A DNA stretch of 12,309 nt from UBA7672 sp034439955 (GTDB lineage: Bacteria; Pseudomonadota; Alphaproteobacteria; Caulobacterales; Hyphomonadaceae): positions 1 through 12,309 of the forward strand of contig JAWXBJ010000060.1 in the NCBI GenBank assembly GCA_034439955.1. The letters run 5' to 3'. Position numbers and translations under genes: made by a program. Positions 1 through 7,398 of this stretch are shown one piece after another. Below the pieces are notes generated by a model that saw only the letters and a program-made list of their open reading frames with translations, was not told where the DNA came from and made no database searches. Every line of letters starts with the position of its first letter. The stretch's first letter is position 1.

Positions 1-126
1 AGTTCGCATGCTCTTGCCGCAGCCGCTCCGGAATCGGACGCCAGGCGCTTGCACGCCGGGGCCTCTTAGCATAGGCACAACTTCGCGCAACGCGCCCCTT
101 TTTTGGGTCGGTTTGGGCGCTCGTGA

Positions 127-200
127 GGCCACGTGGCGGAGTGGTGACGTAGCGGACTGCAAATCCGCGCACCCCGGTTCGATTCCGGGCGTGGCCTCCA
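127..200 (+). tRNA. trnC: tRNA-Cys (anticodon GCA)
   Basis: A complete cloverleaf can be folded. The acceptor GGCCACG (127-133) pairs perfectly with CGTGGCC (190-196), followed by discriminator T197, as expected for tRNA-Cys, and an encoded CCA at 198-200. The anticodon stem GCGGA/TCCGC (152-156/164-168) encloses the loop CTGCAAA, with anticodon GCA at 159-161. The T arm contains the GGTTCGATTCC core. It reads cysteine UGC/UGU codons. tRNA-Asn follows about 226 bp downstream on the same strand. Confidence 0.97.
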
Positions 201-262
201 GCGCACCCGCCCCGCCCGCCGGGATCATGTTTACCTCTCGTTAACCAAAGCCGAGCATGTTC

Positions 263-288
263 GGGTTGTCTTCCCTTGAAGACACCCC
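263..288 (+). other. Hairpin between the two tRNA genes
   Basis: TGTCTTC (267-273) and GAAGACA (278-284) form a perfect 7-bp stem with a CCTT loop. The outer GGG (263-265) can pair with CCC (286-288) across one mismatch. No T-run follows, so it is not a standard intrinsic terminator. It may belong to the 3' trailer of the tRNA-Cys transcript. Confidence 0.4.
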
Positions 289-308
289 ACCATCACCCAA
301 ACGCCTTT

Positions 309-337
309 GCGGGAGCCTTCTGGCTCCCGCCTTCTTT
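309..337 (+). terminator. Probable terminator after tRNA-Cys
   Basis: GCGGGAGCC (309-317) and GGCTCCCGC (322-330) form a perfect 9-bp GC-rich stem with a TTCT loop, followed by the pyrimidine-rich tail CTTCTTT. It lies about 110 nt after tRNA-Cys and upstream of the tRNA-Asn promoter candidate, which suits a terminator for the tRNA-Cys unit. The tail is not a clean T-run, so termination strength is uncertain. Confidence 0.55.
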
Positions 338-381
338 CCTGCGAGGCGATTGGGACATGGCCGTGCCGCCTAGTTTCAGGA

Positions 382-410
382 TTGCACCCCCCACCCCGCG
401 AGGTTATACC
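382..410 (+). promoter_or_regulatory. Candidate promoter for tRNA-Asn
   Basis: A -35-like TTGCAC (382-387) is separated by 17 nt from a -10-like TATACC (405-410); shifted by one base it reads TTATAC. This puts transcription start near 417, about 10 nt before the mature tRNA-Asn end at 427. Spacing and position fit a sigma-70 type tRNA promoter. The call rests on motif and position only. Confidence 0.5.
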
Positions 411-426
411 GCGCCCTCCACAGAGT

Positions 427-502
427 TCCGCGGTAGCTCAGTTGGTAGAGCAGTCGACTGTTAATCGACTGGTCGTTGGTTCGAGTCCAACCCGCGGAGC
501 CA
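427..502 (+). tRNA. trnN: tRNA-Asn (anticodon GTT)
   Basis: The acceptor TCCGCGG (427-433) pairs with CCGCGGA (492-498), followed by discriminator G499 and an encoded CCA at 500-502. The anticodon stem GTCGA/TCGAC (453-457/465-469) encloses CTGTTAA, with anticodon GTT at 460-462. The D arm (AGCTCAGTTGGTAGAGC) and T arm (GGTTCGAGTCC) are canonical. It decodes AAC/AAU. Transcription probably starts at the motif pair just upstream. Confidence 0.98.
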
Positions 503-575
503 GTTCTCGCTTTTTGCCATGGCACGCTAGGCAAGCGAAAACTCCGTGTCCTTTGCAGAGCCAGACCTGGTGGAA

Positions 576-614
576 ACGGCTTTGGGGCGCGCTCCGCTGC
601 GCTGGAAAAGCCGT
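576..614 (-). terminator. Possible terminator or 3' hairpin of the SDR gene
   Basis: ACGGCTTT (576-583) and AAAGCCGT (607-614) are a perfect 8-bp inverted repeat around a GC-rich 23-nt interior that can fold further. It starts 6 nt past the SDR stop codon read on the minus strand, the usual place for a terminator. No uninterrupted T-run follows on that strand, so it may only stabilise the 3' end. The rest of 503-620 contains only a weak imperfect dyad after tRNA-Asn. Confidence 0.35.
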
Positions 615-620
615 GGCCCC

Positions 621-1424
621 CTACTCGAAATTGACCCGGCCGCCGGCCGTCATCCCGCCATCGACGACGAGATCGTGGCAATTGATGTAACGGCCCTCGT
701 CGCTCGCCAGAAAAAGCGCGGCGACGGCGATGTCATGCGGGAGGCCAGACCGGCGCAGCGGCGTCGCCTTTGACAGGTTTCTGGTCAGTTTGGCGAGCTT
801 GGCGTCGGCCTTGCCGGGCTCCATGGCGGCCGCCTTTTCCGATCCGCCGAAAAAGATCGGCGTGGCGATGGCGCCGGGCGAGATGCAATTGACGCTGACG
901 CCATGCCGGCCGAGCTCCATTCCCGCCATCTTCGTCGCCTGCACGACGCCGGCCTTGCAGATCGAGTAGAGGTATTCGCCCATGTGCGTACGGTTGGACG
1001 ACACACTGGCGTTGTTGATGATGGCGCCCCCGCCCTGGGCTTTCATCACCGGCGCGGCGTAGCGAATGCCGAACACCACAGAGCCGATCAACAGGGTGGT
1101 CGCATGCACGAAATTCTCGTGTGTGACGTTATCCACGTCGCCTCTGGTCGAGCCGCCGGCATTGTTGAACAGGACGTCAAGACGGCCGAACGCCTCGACC
1201 GTCTTGTCGATCGAAGCCTTTATCTGCTTCTCGTCGCTTACGTCCGCCTGGAAGAACCTGGCGTTCTCGCCAAGCGACGCCTGCATCGTCCTGCCCTTGT
1301 CGGCATTGCGGCCCGTGAAGACGACCCTCGCCCCTTCTTTCACGAACAGCTCGACCGTCGCCTCGCCAATGCCGCTCGTGCCGCCAGTGATCAGGGCGAC
1401 CTTGCCGCTCAGGCGTCCATGCAT
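621..1424 (-). CDS. SDR-family NAD(P)-dependent oxidoreductase
   Basis: This is a classical short-chain dehydrogenase/reductase of 267 aa, the usual length. It should be a soluble cytoplasmic enzyme that interconverts an alcohol and a ketone with a nicotinamide cofactor; the substrate cannot be read from sequence. The Rossmann motif TGGTSGIG is at residues 13-20, NNAG at 87-90, catalytic Ser140 and YSICK (Tyr153, Lys157) follow, and the PG motif lies near 183-184. Arg39 after the second beta strand, with no acidic residue there, favours NADP(H). The position aligned with the fourth tetrad residue (Asn) is Leu112. The ATG start is supported by GGAG 8 nt upstream (1433-1436); the stop is TAG. 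It is transcribed divergently from the amidoligase operon, so a functional link is unproven. Family assignment is firm and the reaction is unknown. Confidence 0.93.
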   Translation of the reverse strand: MHGRLSGKVALITGGTSGIGEATVELFVKEGARVVFTGRNADKGRTMQASLGENARFFQADVSDEKQIKASIDKTVEAFGRLDVLFNNAGGSTRGDVDNVTHENFVHATTLLIGSVVFGIRYAAPVMKAQGGGAIINNASVSSNRTHMGEYLYSICKAGVVQATKMAGMELGRHGVSVNCISPGAIATPIFFGGSEKAAAMEPGKADAKLAKLTRNLSKATPLRRSGLPHDIAVAALFLASDEGRYINCHDLVVDGGMTAGGRVNFE

Positions 1425-1495
1425 TGCAGTATCTCCACTTGTTCAACAGCGCTCTCATCCCCCTAACACACCGTCCCCCGAAGACGCCACGGATG

Positions 1496-1543
1496 GCTTC
1501 GAAGCTCTGGCGCGACGCCACAAGGATTGGCGCCCCAGCCAAT
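1496..1543. promoter_or_regulatory. Cluster of inverted repeats in the divergent intergenic region
   Basis: Three dyads lie within 48 bp between the SDR gene and the operon: the palindrome GCTTCGAAGC (1496-1505), TGGCG-N3-CGCCA (1508-1520), and ATTGGC-N6-GCCAAT (1526-1543). The last is a perfect 6-bp dyad with half-sites of the spacing used by dimeric repressors or LysR-type regulators. They may be operators for one or both divergent genes. No regulator gene lies next to them in the window. Confidence 0.3.
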
Positions 1544-1646
1544 GCCTGCCTGCAAGGGAGAGTATTGATAAAGACCGCGCCAATTCCCGATCGCTCTGGA
1601 AACAACCGCGTGGCGCCGGGCAATCATCTGTGAAACGTTCGGCTAT

Positions 1647-1660
1647 TGACTCTGAAGTCA
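1647..1660. promoter_or_regulatory. Short dyad TGACT-N4-AGTCA upstream of the operon
   Basis: TGACT (1647-1651) and AGTCA (1656-1660) form a perfect 5-bp inverted repeat ending 19 nt before the operon's first start codon. It overlaps a TTGAC sequence that resembles a -35 element, but no matching -10 is visible at the right spacing. It could be a small operator or an mRNA hairpin near the start site. Short dyads of this size also occur by chance. Confidence 0.2.
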
Positions 1661-1679
1661 CCCCGAACCCCCGGACCCT

Positions 1680-4600
1680 ATGTCGATCAAAGCCAGCCTC
1701 TACCACCTGACTCACTACAGGTACGACCGCCCGGTCGTCCTCGGACCGCAGATCATCCGGCTGCGGCCTGCCCAGCATTCTCGCACCCGCGTGATTTCTC
1801 ACTCGCTCAAGGTGCATCCCGCCGCGCACTTCGTGAACCACCAGCAGGACCCGTACGGCAACTGGCTGGCCCGGTTCGTTTTTCCCGAGCCTGTGCGTGA
1901 ACTGAAGATCGAGGTCGATCTCGTCGCCGACATGTCGGTTTACAATCCATTCGATTTCTTCGTCGAGGATACAGCGGAGACCTGGCCCTTCGCATACCCG
2001 GAAGACATCCGCCCCGATCTCGACATCTACATGAAGGCCGAGCCGGCCGGCCCTGGCCTCGCGGCATTTCTCGGGACCGTTCCACGCGACCGCCTGCGCA
2101 CGGTGGATTTTGTCGTCGGGCTCAACGCCCGCGTGTCACGGACCGTAGGCTACATCATCCGCATGGAGCCAGGCGTGCAGACGCCGGAGGAAACCTTCGA
2201 GCGGGGCACAGGCTCGTGCCGCGATTCAAGCTGGCTGCTCGTCCAGGCGCTCCGCCATCTTGGCTTCGCCGCGCGCTTTGTCTCGGGCTACCTTATCCAG
2301 CTGAAGCCGGATCTGATCGCGCTCGACGGTCCGCCGGGCACGGACCACGACTTCACCGACCTTCATGCCTGGTGCGAAGTCTACCTGCCCGGCGCCGGAT
2401 GGATCGGTCTCGACCCGACGTCCGGCCTGCTCACGGGAGAGAGCCATATCCCGCTGGCGGCCACGCCCCATTACCGGAACGCCGCGCCAATCTCTGGCGT
2501 CGCGAGCAGCGCCAATGTCGAATTCGCCTTCGACATGCAGATCCGCCGTGTCGCCGAACATCCGCGGATAACAAAACCGTTCTCGGACGAAAGCTGGGCC
2601 GCTCTCGATGCGCTTGGCCATCAGGTAGACGCCGAACTCAACGCCGGCGACGTGCGGCTTACCATGGGCGGGGAGCCTACCTTCGTCTCGATCGACGATT
2701 TCGAGGCGGGCGAATGGAACACCGACGCGATAGGGCCCACCAAGCGGGTTCTCGCGGACGAATTGATCCGGCGTCTGCGCGACCGCTTCGCTCCCGGCGG
2801 ATTCCTGCACTACGGGCAAGGCAAATGGTATCCGGGAGAAACATTGCCGCGCTGGACGTTCTCGCTCTACTGGCGGCGCGACGGGAAACCGATCTGGGCC
2901 GACGCCTCGCTTATCGCCGAGGAGGGGCAGAGCACGAAGGTAGGCGCCCGCGAAGCCGAGGCGCTCCTGGACACGATCGCGGTCGAACTCGGCATCGCGC
3001 CCCAGATGATCATGCCGGCTTTCGAAGACCCCGCGCAGTGGATGCTGAAGGAGGGCGCCCTGCCGGAAAACGTGACTCCCGAAAACTCGTTGCTCAAGGA
3101 CCCAGAGGAGCGTCATCGCATCGCCCGCGTCTTCGAGCGCGGCCTGACGGAGCCCTCGGGCTACATCCTGCCGATCCAGCGGTGGCAGTCAAAAGCTGCC
3201 GGCCATGCCTGGCGCTCGGAGAAGTGGAAGCTTCGGCGGGGCCACATGTATCTTGTCCCGGGAGACAGTCCGGTCGGCTACCGGCTGCCGCTGGAATCCC
3301 TGCCTCACGTCCCGCCCGACAAATATCCGTATCTATATGACGCCGACCCCAATGAGGTGCGCGACCCGCTTGCGGATACCGCCAACTCCCGCTCCCAGCC
3401 GACAGCGCACTTTACGCCTTCAGAAGGCGGGCAGGCGCGCAATGAGCAGTCGGTCAAGGAAGTTGACGGCGCCGTACGGACAGCATTGTCCGTCGAGCCC
3501 CGCGACGGGCGTCTTTGTGTGTTCATGCCGCCGGTCGAGCGCATCGAAGACTATCTCGAACTCGTCACGGCCGCCGAGACCTCCGCCCGGAAACACGGCC
3601 TGCCGATCCACATCGAAGGCTACGCCCCGCCCCCCGATCCCCGGATCAACGTCATTCGAGTGGCGCCCGATCCTGGCGTCATCGAGGTCAACATCCATCC
3701 TGCGTCGAGCTGGACGGAATGCGTCGCCACCACCGAGGCGGTCTATGAGGAGGCGCGCCTCTGCCGCCTGGGCGCAGACAAGTTCATGATCGACGGCCGC
3801 CACACCGGCACGGGCGGCGGCAACCACGTCGTTGTCGGCGGAGCGACCCCCGCCGACAGCCCCTTCCTGCGCCGCCCGGACATGATGCGCAGCCTGATCC
3901 TGTTCTGGCAGCGCCACCCCTCGCTGTCCTATCTGTTCTCCGGCCTCTTCATCGGACCCACCAGCCAGGCGCCTCGCATAGACGAGGCGCGTCATGACAG
4001 TCTCTACGAACTCGAAATCGCCCTGGCCCGGATCCCCGGTCCGGGCGACGGAGCCGCGCCGACGCCCTGGCTCACAGACCGGCTGCTCCGCAACCTGCTG
4101 GTCGATGTCACCGGCAACACCCACCGTGCCGAGATCTGCATCGACAAGCTCTATTCGCCCGACAGTCCGACCGGCCGTCTCGGTCTGGTCGAATTCCGCG
4201 GTTTCGAAATGCCGCCCAATCCGAGAATGAGTCTCGCCCAGCAGGTCCTGGTCCGCGCCATCATTGCGCGTCTCTGGAAAGACCCCGTGAAAGGCGCCCT
4301 CACACGCTGGGGCACGACGCTGCACGACCGCTTCATGCTTCCTCATTTTGTCTGGGACGATTTCCTCGACGTGCTGCGGGATCTTGCCGATCACGGGTTT
4401 GCTATGCGTCCCGAATGGTTCGAGGCCCAGGCGGAGTTTCGCTTTCCCTTTTGCGGCGAGGTCGATTACGAGGGCGTGCATCTGGAAATCCGGCAGGCTC
4501 TCGAGCCCTGGCATGTGCTGGGCGAAACAGGGGCTATCGGCGGCACGGTGCGTTACACCGACAGCTCGACTGAACGCCTGCAGGTCAAGCTCACCACATC

Positions 4601-4991
4601 CGATCCCGACCGCTACATTGTCGCTTGCAACCGACGCCGCCCCCCCATGCAGCGCACGGGCGCAAGCGGAGTTGCGGTCGCCGGGGTTCGCTTCAAGGCC
4701 TGGAAGCCCGCCATGGCCCTCCACCCCGTCCACCCGGTCGATGCGCCGCTCACCTTTGACATTTTCGACGCCTGGACGGGCAAGGCGCTTGGCGGTTGCA
4801 CCTACCATGTCGCCCATCCCGGAGGCCGCAGCTACGACACGTTTCCGGTCAACGGCAATGAGGCGGAGGCGCGGCGCCTCTCCCGGTTCGAACCGCATGG
4901 CCACACGGCCGGGTCCTTTGTGCCGCCGCCAGAGTCGCACCATCGCGAATTTCCCATGACGCTCGATCTTCGCCGCCCGCCGGGGGTCTAA
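1680..4991 (+). CDS. Transglutaminase-like protease fused to DUF2126 (circularly permuted GS-like amidoligase)
   Basis: This 1103-aa protein matches the COG1305-COG4196 fusion family. The N-terminus (about 4-85) resembles the bacterial transglutaminase N-terminal domain. The core carries a papain-fold triad: Cys180 in GSCRDSSW, His229 in LHAW, Asp245 in LDPT. From about residue 290 to the end is DUF2126, with MGGEPTFVSIDD at 329-340. Glutamine-synthetase-like landmarks are visible: GVIEVNIHP (666-674), GTGGGNHVVVG (710-720, like the GS GSGxH loop), and VEFRGFEMPPNP (837-848, like the GS RxExR...NP segment). The family is predicted to be an ATP-dependent amidoligase in peptide synthesis or tagging; the substrate is unknown. 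No signal peptide is seen, so it is probably cytoplasmic. The ATG has only a weak GGA upstream. It is the first gene of the operon; the next starts 2 nt after the TAA. Confidence 0.93.
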   Translation: MSIKASLYHLTHYRYDRPVVLGPQIIRLRPAQHSRTRVISHSLKVHPAAHFVNHQQDPYGNWLARFVFPEPVRELKIEVDLVADMSVYNPFDFFVEDTAETWPFAYPEDIRPDLDIYMKAEPAGPGLAAFLGTVPRDRLRTVDFVVGLNARVSRTVGYIIRMEPGVQTPEETFERGTGSCRDSSWLLVQALRHLGFAARFVSGYLIQLKPDLIALDGPPGTDHDFTDLHAWCEVYLPGAGWIGLDPTSGLLTGESHIPLAATPHYRNAAPISGVASSANVEFAFDMQIRRVAEHPRITKPFSDESWAALDALGHQVDAELNAGDVRLTMGGEPTFVSIDDFEAGEWNTDAIGPTKRVLADELIRRLRDRFAPGGFLHYGQGKWYPGETLPRWTFSLYWRRDGKPIWADASLIAEEGQSTKVGAREAEALLDTIAVELGIAPQMIMPAFEDPAQWMLKEGALPENVTPENSLLKDPEERHRIARVFERGLTEPSGYILPIQRWQSKAAGHAWRSEKWKLRRGHMYLVPGDSPVGYRLPLESLPHVPPDKYPYLYDADPNEVRDPLADTANSRSQPTAHFTPSEGGQARNEQSVKEVDGAVRTALSVEPRDGRLCVFMPPVERIEDYLELVTAAETSARKHGLPIHIEGYAPPPDPRINVIRVAPDPGVIEVNIHPASSWTECVATTEAVYEEARLCRLGADKFMIDGRHTGTGGGNHVVVGGATPADSPFLRRPDMMRSLILFWQRHPSLSYLFSGLFIGPTSQAPRIDEARHDSLYELEIALARIPGPGDGAAPTPWLTDRLLRNLLVDVTGNTHRAEICIDKLYSPDSPTGRLGLVEFRGFEMPPNPRMSLAQQVLVRAIIARLWKDPVKGALTRWGTTLHDRFMLPHFVWDDFLDVLRDLADHGFAMRPEWFEAQAEFRFPFCGEVDYEGVHLEIRQALEPWHVLGETGAIGGTVRYTDSSTERLQVKLTTSDPDRYIVACNRRRPPMQRTGASGVAVAGVRFKAWKPAMALHPVHPVDAPLTFDIFDAWTGKALGGCTYHVAHPGGRSYDTFPVNGNEAEARRLSRFEPHGHTAGSFVPPPESHHREFPMTLDLRRPPGV

Positions 4992-4993
4992 CC

Positions 4994-7396
4994 GTGTCGT
5001 CTCAATCGCTTTTCTTCCGCGAACCAGGCGGGATGCTCGGCGCCTACCAGCCGCCGCCCGGCGTCGCCGACGAACTCCTGGATGCAAGCGGCGCCATCCG
5101 CCCGGTGTGGCGCCAATTCATCGAACACCTCGCGGGGCTGAAGCCGGCCGAGATAGCACGCCGCTTCGCACGCGGGGACCAGTATCTGCGCGACGCCGGC
5201 GTCTTCTACCGGCAGTATGGCGCAAGCGGTTCGACCGAACGCGCATGGCCGCTCAGCCACGTCCCGGTTGTCATTCATGCGTCGGAATGGCGGGACATTT
5301 CCGAAGGGCTTGTCCAGCGCGCGGAACTCCTCGAAGCTGTCGTCGCCGATCTCTACGGCGCCAACCGTCTCGTCGCGGAGGGGTGTCTCCCCGCCGCGCT
5401 GATCGCGAGAAACCCGGAATGGCTCCGCCCCCTCGTAGGCGTCCAGCCGCGTGGCGGCGCCTTCCTCAACTTCATCGCCTTCGAGATGGGCCGCGGTCCG
5501 GACGGCGCATGGCGGGTGCTCGGCGATCGCACGCAAGCGCCCTCGGGCGCCGGCTTCGCGCTTGAAAACCGGGTCGCGACCTCGCGCGTCTTTTCCGACC
5601 TCTATCCCGACGCCAACGTTCATCGCCTCGCCGGTTTCTTCCAGACCTTTCGCGATGCGCTTCGAGGCTTGCGGCTGGACGGCGACAGCCCGGTCGGCAT
5701 CCTCACGCCGGGTCCGCTCACCGACACGTATTACGAGCACGCCTACATCGCGCGTTATCTCGGCCTCACCCTTCTGGAAGGCGAGGACCTCGCCGTCGCG
5801 GATGGAAAGGTGATGGTCAGGACCGTCGCGGGGCTGCGTCCCGTCAGCGTGTTGTGGCGGCGTCTTGACGCTTCCTGGTCCGATCCCCTGGAACTTGATG
5901 AGGGCTCCCGGCTGGGAACGCCGGGTCTCGTCGAGGCCGTTCGGCAGGGAAATGTCACCATCGTCAACGCGCTGGGCTCCGGCGTTCTGGAGATGCGAGC
6001 GCTTCTGGCCTTCCTTCCGCGCATCTGCAGGTCGTTGCGGGGCGAACCTCTCAGGCTTCCCAACATCGCGACCTGGTGGTGCGGCCAGCCTGTCGAGCGG
6101 GCCCATGTGCTGGCCAATGCCGACCGCATGATGATCGGCCCGGCGTTTTCAAGCCGGCTCCCGTTCGAAACTGGCGATGCGACCGCGCCCGGCGGCCATG
6201 TTCGCGCTCAGGGTCACGATCTCCATGCCGCGATGCTTGAGGCCGATGGCCTCGATCTTGTCGGGCAGGAAGCGATCACCCCGTCAACCACGCCCGCCTT
6301 CGTCGATGGCCGGCTCGAACCGCGACCCGTGAATCTCCGGGTATTCCTGGCCCGCAACGCTTCCGGCGGCTGGGAGGTGATGCCCGGCGGCTACGCGCGC
6401 ATCGGCGGTACAGCGGACACGACGGCAATCGCCATGCAGCGCGGCGGCTCGGTCGCGGATGTCTGGATCGTCGGCGACGCACCTGTCGAGACCATCTCGA
6501 TGCTTCCGGCGCCGGCCTCCCCCTATCACCGCGCGCAACCAGGTGTCCTCCCCAGCCGCGCGGCCGACAACCTCTACTGGCTCGGCCGGTATGTTGAGCG
6601 CGCCGAGACAGTCATGCGGCTGCTGCGCGCCTACAATGTGCGGTTCTCGGAATCGGGCGACACGGATGGTTCGCTTCTCATCCACCTGAAGGATCATCTT
6701 GAACGCTTCCGCGTCGATCCCGCCGACGGTGTTCCATCCAGCCTCTGCGAGATGCTCGCCTCCGCCGTGGGCAGCGCCGGCCAGGTGCGCGACCGGTTTT
6801 CGGTGGATGGCTGGATGGCGCTCGACGATCTGGCGAAGACCGCCGCGCGCTTTTCCGAGCGCGTCACGCCCGGCGACGACGCTGCCCGCGCCATGGGTGT
6901 GCTGCTCCGCAAGATCACCGGTTTCTCGGGCCTTGTGCACGAGAACATGTACCGCTCATCGGGCTGGCGCTTCCTCACGATCGGCCGTTCGCTCGAACGC
7001 ATACTGGGCGCCGCCTCGGCGCTCGCGGACTTCTGCGATCCAGCCGCGCCGGAAGGTTCGCTCGACCTCGTGGTCGAGATTGGCGACAGCTCCATGACGC
7101 ACCGGCGGCGCTACGCCATCGCCACCAACCGCAACACCGTCATCGACCTGCTGGCGCTCGACGCGTTCAATCCCCGGTCGATCCTCTACCAGCTGACCGA
7201 AATCCGCGATCAGGCGGATCGCCTCCCTGGCGCGACCTCCCATGGCCAGATGTCGGCCCTGACACGCGCCATACTGCAGACCCACACTCAGCTTGCGGTC
7301 CGATCGCCCGACTCTCTGGACGCTCAGGCGTTGCTCGACATTCGTGCGAGCGTGGCCGTGCTCTCCGACGCCCTGACCGCAGCCTATCTGAGATAA
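4994..7396 (+). CDS. Circularly permuted ATP-grasp ligase fused to Alpha-E domain
   Basis: This 800-aa protein joins two families often encoded separately: COG2308 (circularly permuted ATP-grasp, about 10-490) and COG2307 (Alpha-E, DUF403, about 515-800). Family hallmarks in the first half are RNPEWLRP (139-146), DRTQAPSG...LENR (178-193), TPGPLTDTYYEHAYIARYLG (238-257), and VSVLWRRLDASWSDPLEL (284-301) followed by GNVTIVNALGSGVLE (319-333). The second half opens with SRAADNLYWLGRYVERAE (521-538) and has a related helix WRFLTIGRSLER (658-669), the Alpha-E signature. ATP-grasp enzymes activate a carboxylate as acyl phosphate and form an amide; the acceptor here is unknown. The GTG start is 2 nt after the upstream stop, with a G-rich stretch 4982-4986 as a weak ribosome binding site. 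A later ATG at 5033 is possible but would lose conserved N-terminal sequence. Translation is probably coupled to gene 1. Confidence 0.93.
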   Translation: MSSQSLFFREPGGMLGAYQPPPGVADELLDASGAIRPVWRQFIEHLAGLKPAEIARRFARGDQYLRDAGVFYRQYGASGSTERAWPLSHVPVVIHASEWRDISEGLVQRAELLEAVVADLYGANRLVAEGCLPAALIARNPEWLRPLVGVQPRGGAFLNFIAFEMGRGPDGAWRVLGDRTQAPSGAGFALENRVATSRVFSDLYPDANVHRLAGFFQTFRDALRGLRLDGDSPVGILTPGPLTDTYYEHAYIARYLGLTLLEGEDLAVADGKVMVRTVAGLRPVSVLWRRLDASWSDPLELDEGSRLGTPGLVEAVRQGNVTIVNALGSGVLEMRALLAFLPRICRSLRGEPLRLPNIATWWCGQPVERAHVLANADRMMIGPAFSSRLPFETGDATAPGGHVRAQGHDLHAAMLEADGLDLVGQEAITPSTTPAFVDGRLEPRPVNLRVFLARNASGGWEVMPGGYARIGGTADTTAIAMQRGGSVADVWIVGDAPVETISMLPAPASPYHRAQPGVLPSRAADNLYWLGRYVERAETVMRLLRAYNVRFSESGDTDGSLLIHLKDHLERFRVDPADGVPSSLCEMLASAVGSAGQVRDRFSVDGWMALDDLAKTAARFSERVTPGDDAARAMGVLLRKITGFSGLVHENMYRSSGWRFLTIGRSLERILGAASALADFCDPAAPEGSLDLVVEIGDSSMTHRRRYAIATNRNTVIDLLALDAFNPRSILYQLTEIRDQADRLPGATSHGQMSALTRAILQTHTQLAVRSPDSLDAQALLDIRASVAVLSDALTAAYLR

Positions 7397-7398
7397 TC

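Noticed and set aside
49..77. Possible tRNA-Cys promoter: TTGCAC, the hexamer seen before tRNA-Asn
   Set aside because: At 17-nt spacing the -10 would be TAGGCA, a poor match, and the start would lie over 40 nt before the tRNA.
85..104. Possible terminator (GCGC-AAC-GCGC then CCCTTTTTT) before tRNA-Cys
   Set aside because: The stem is only 4 bp with a 3-nt loop. No gene is visible upstream in the window to be terminated.
8..690. Short open frames running through the tRNA genes
   Set aside because: They read through folded tRNA sequences and show no ribosome binding site or recognisable domain.
3420..5087. Long minus-strand open frame (555 codons) opposite the DUF2126 domain
   Set aside because: Its translation is rich in Arg/Gly and unlike any family I recognise, and it lies fully antisense to a strongly conserved domain. 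Long antisense frames are expected at this GC content.
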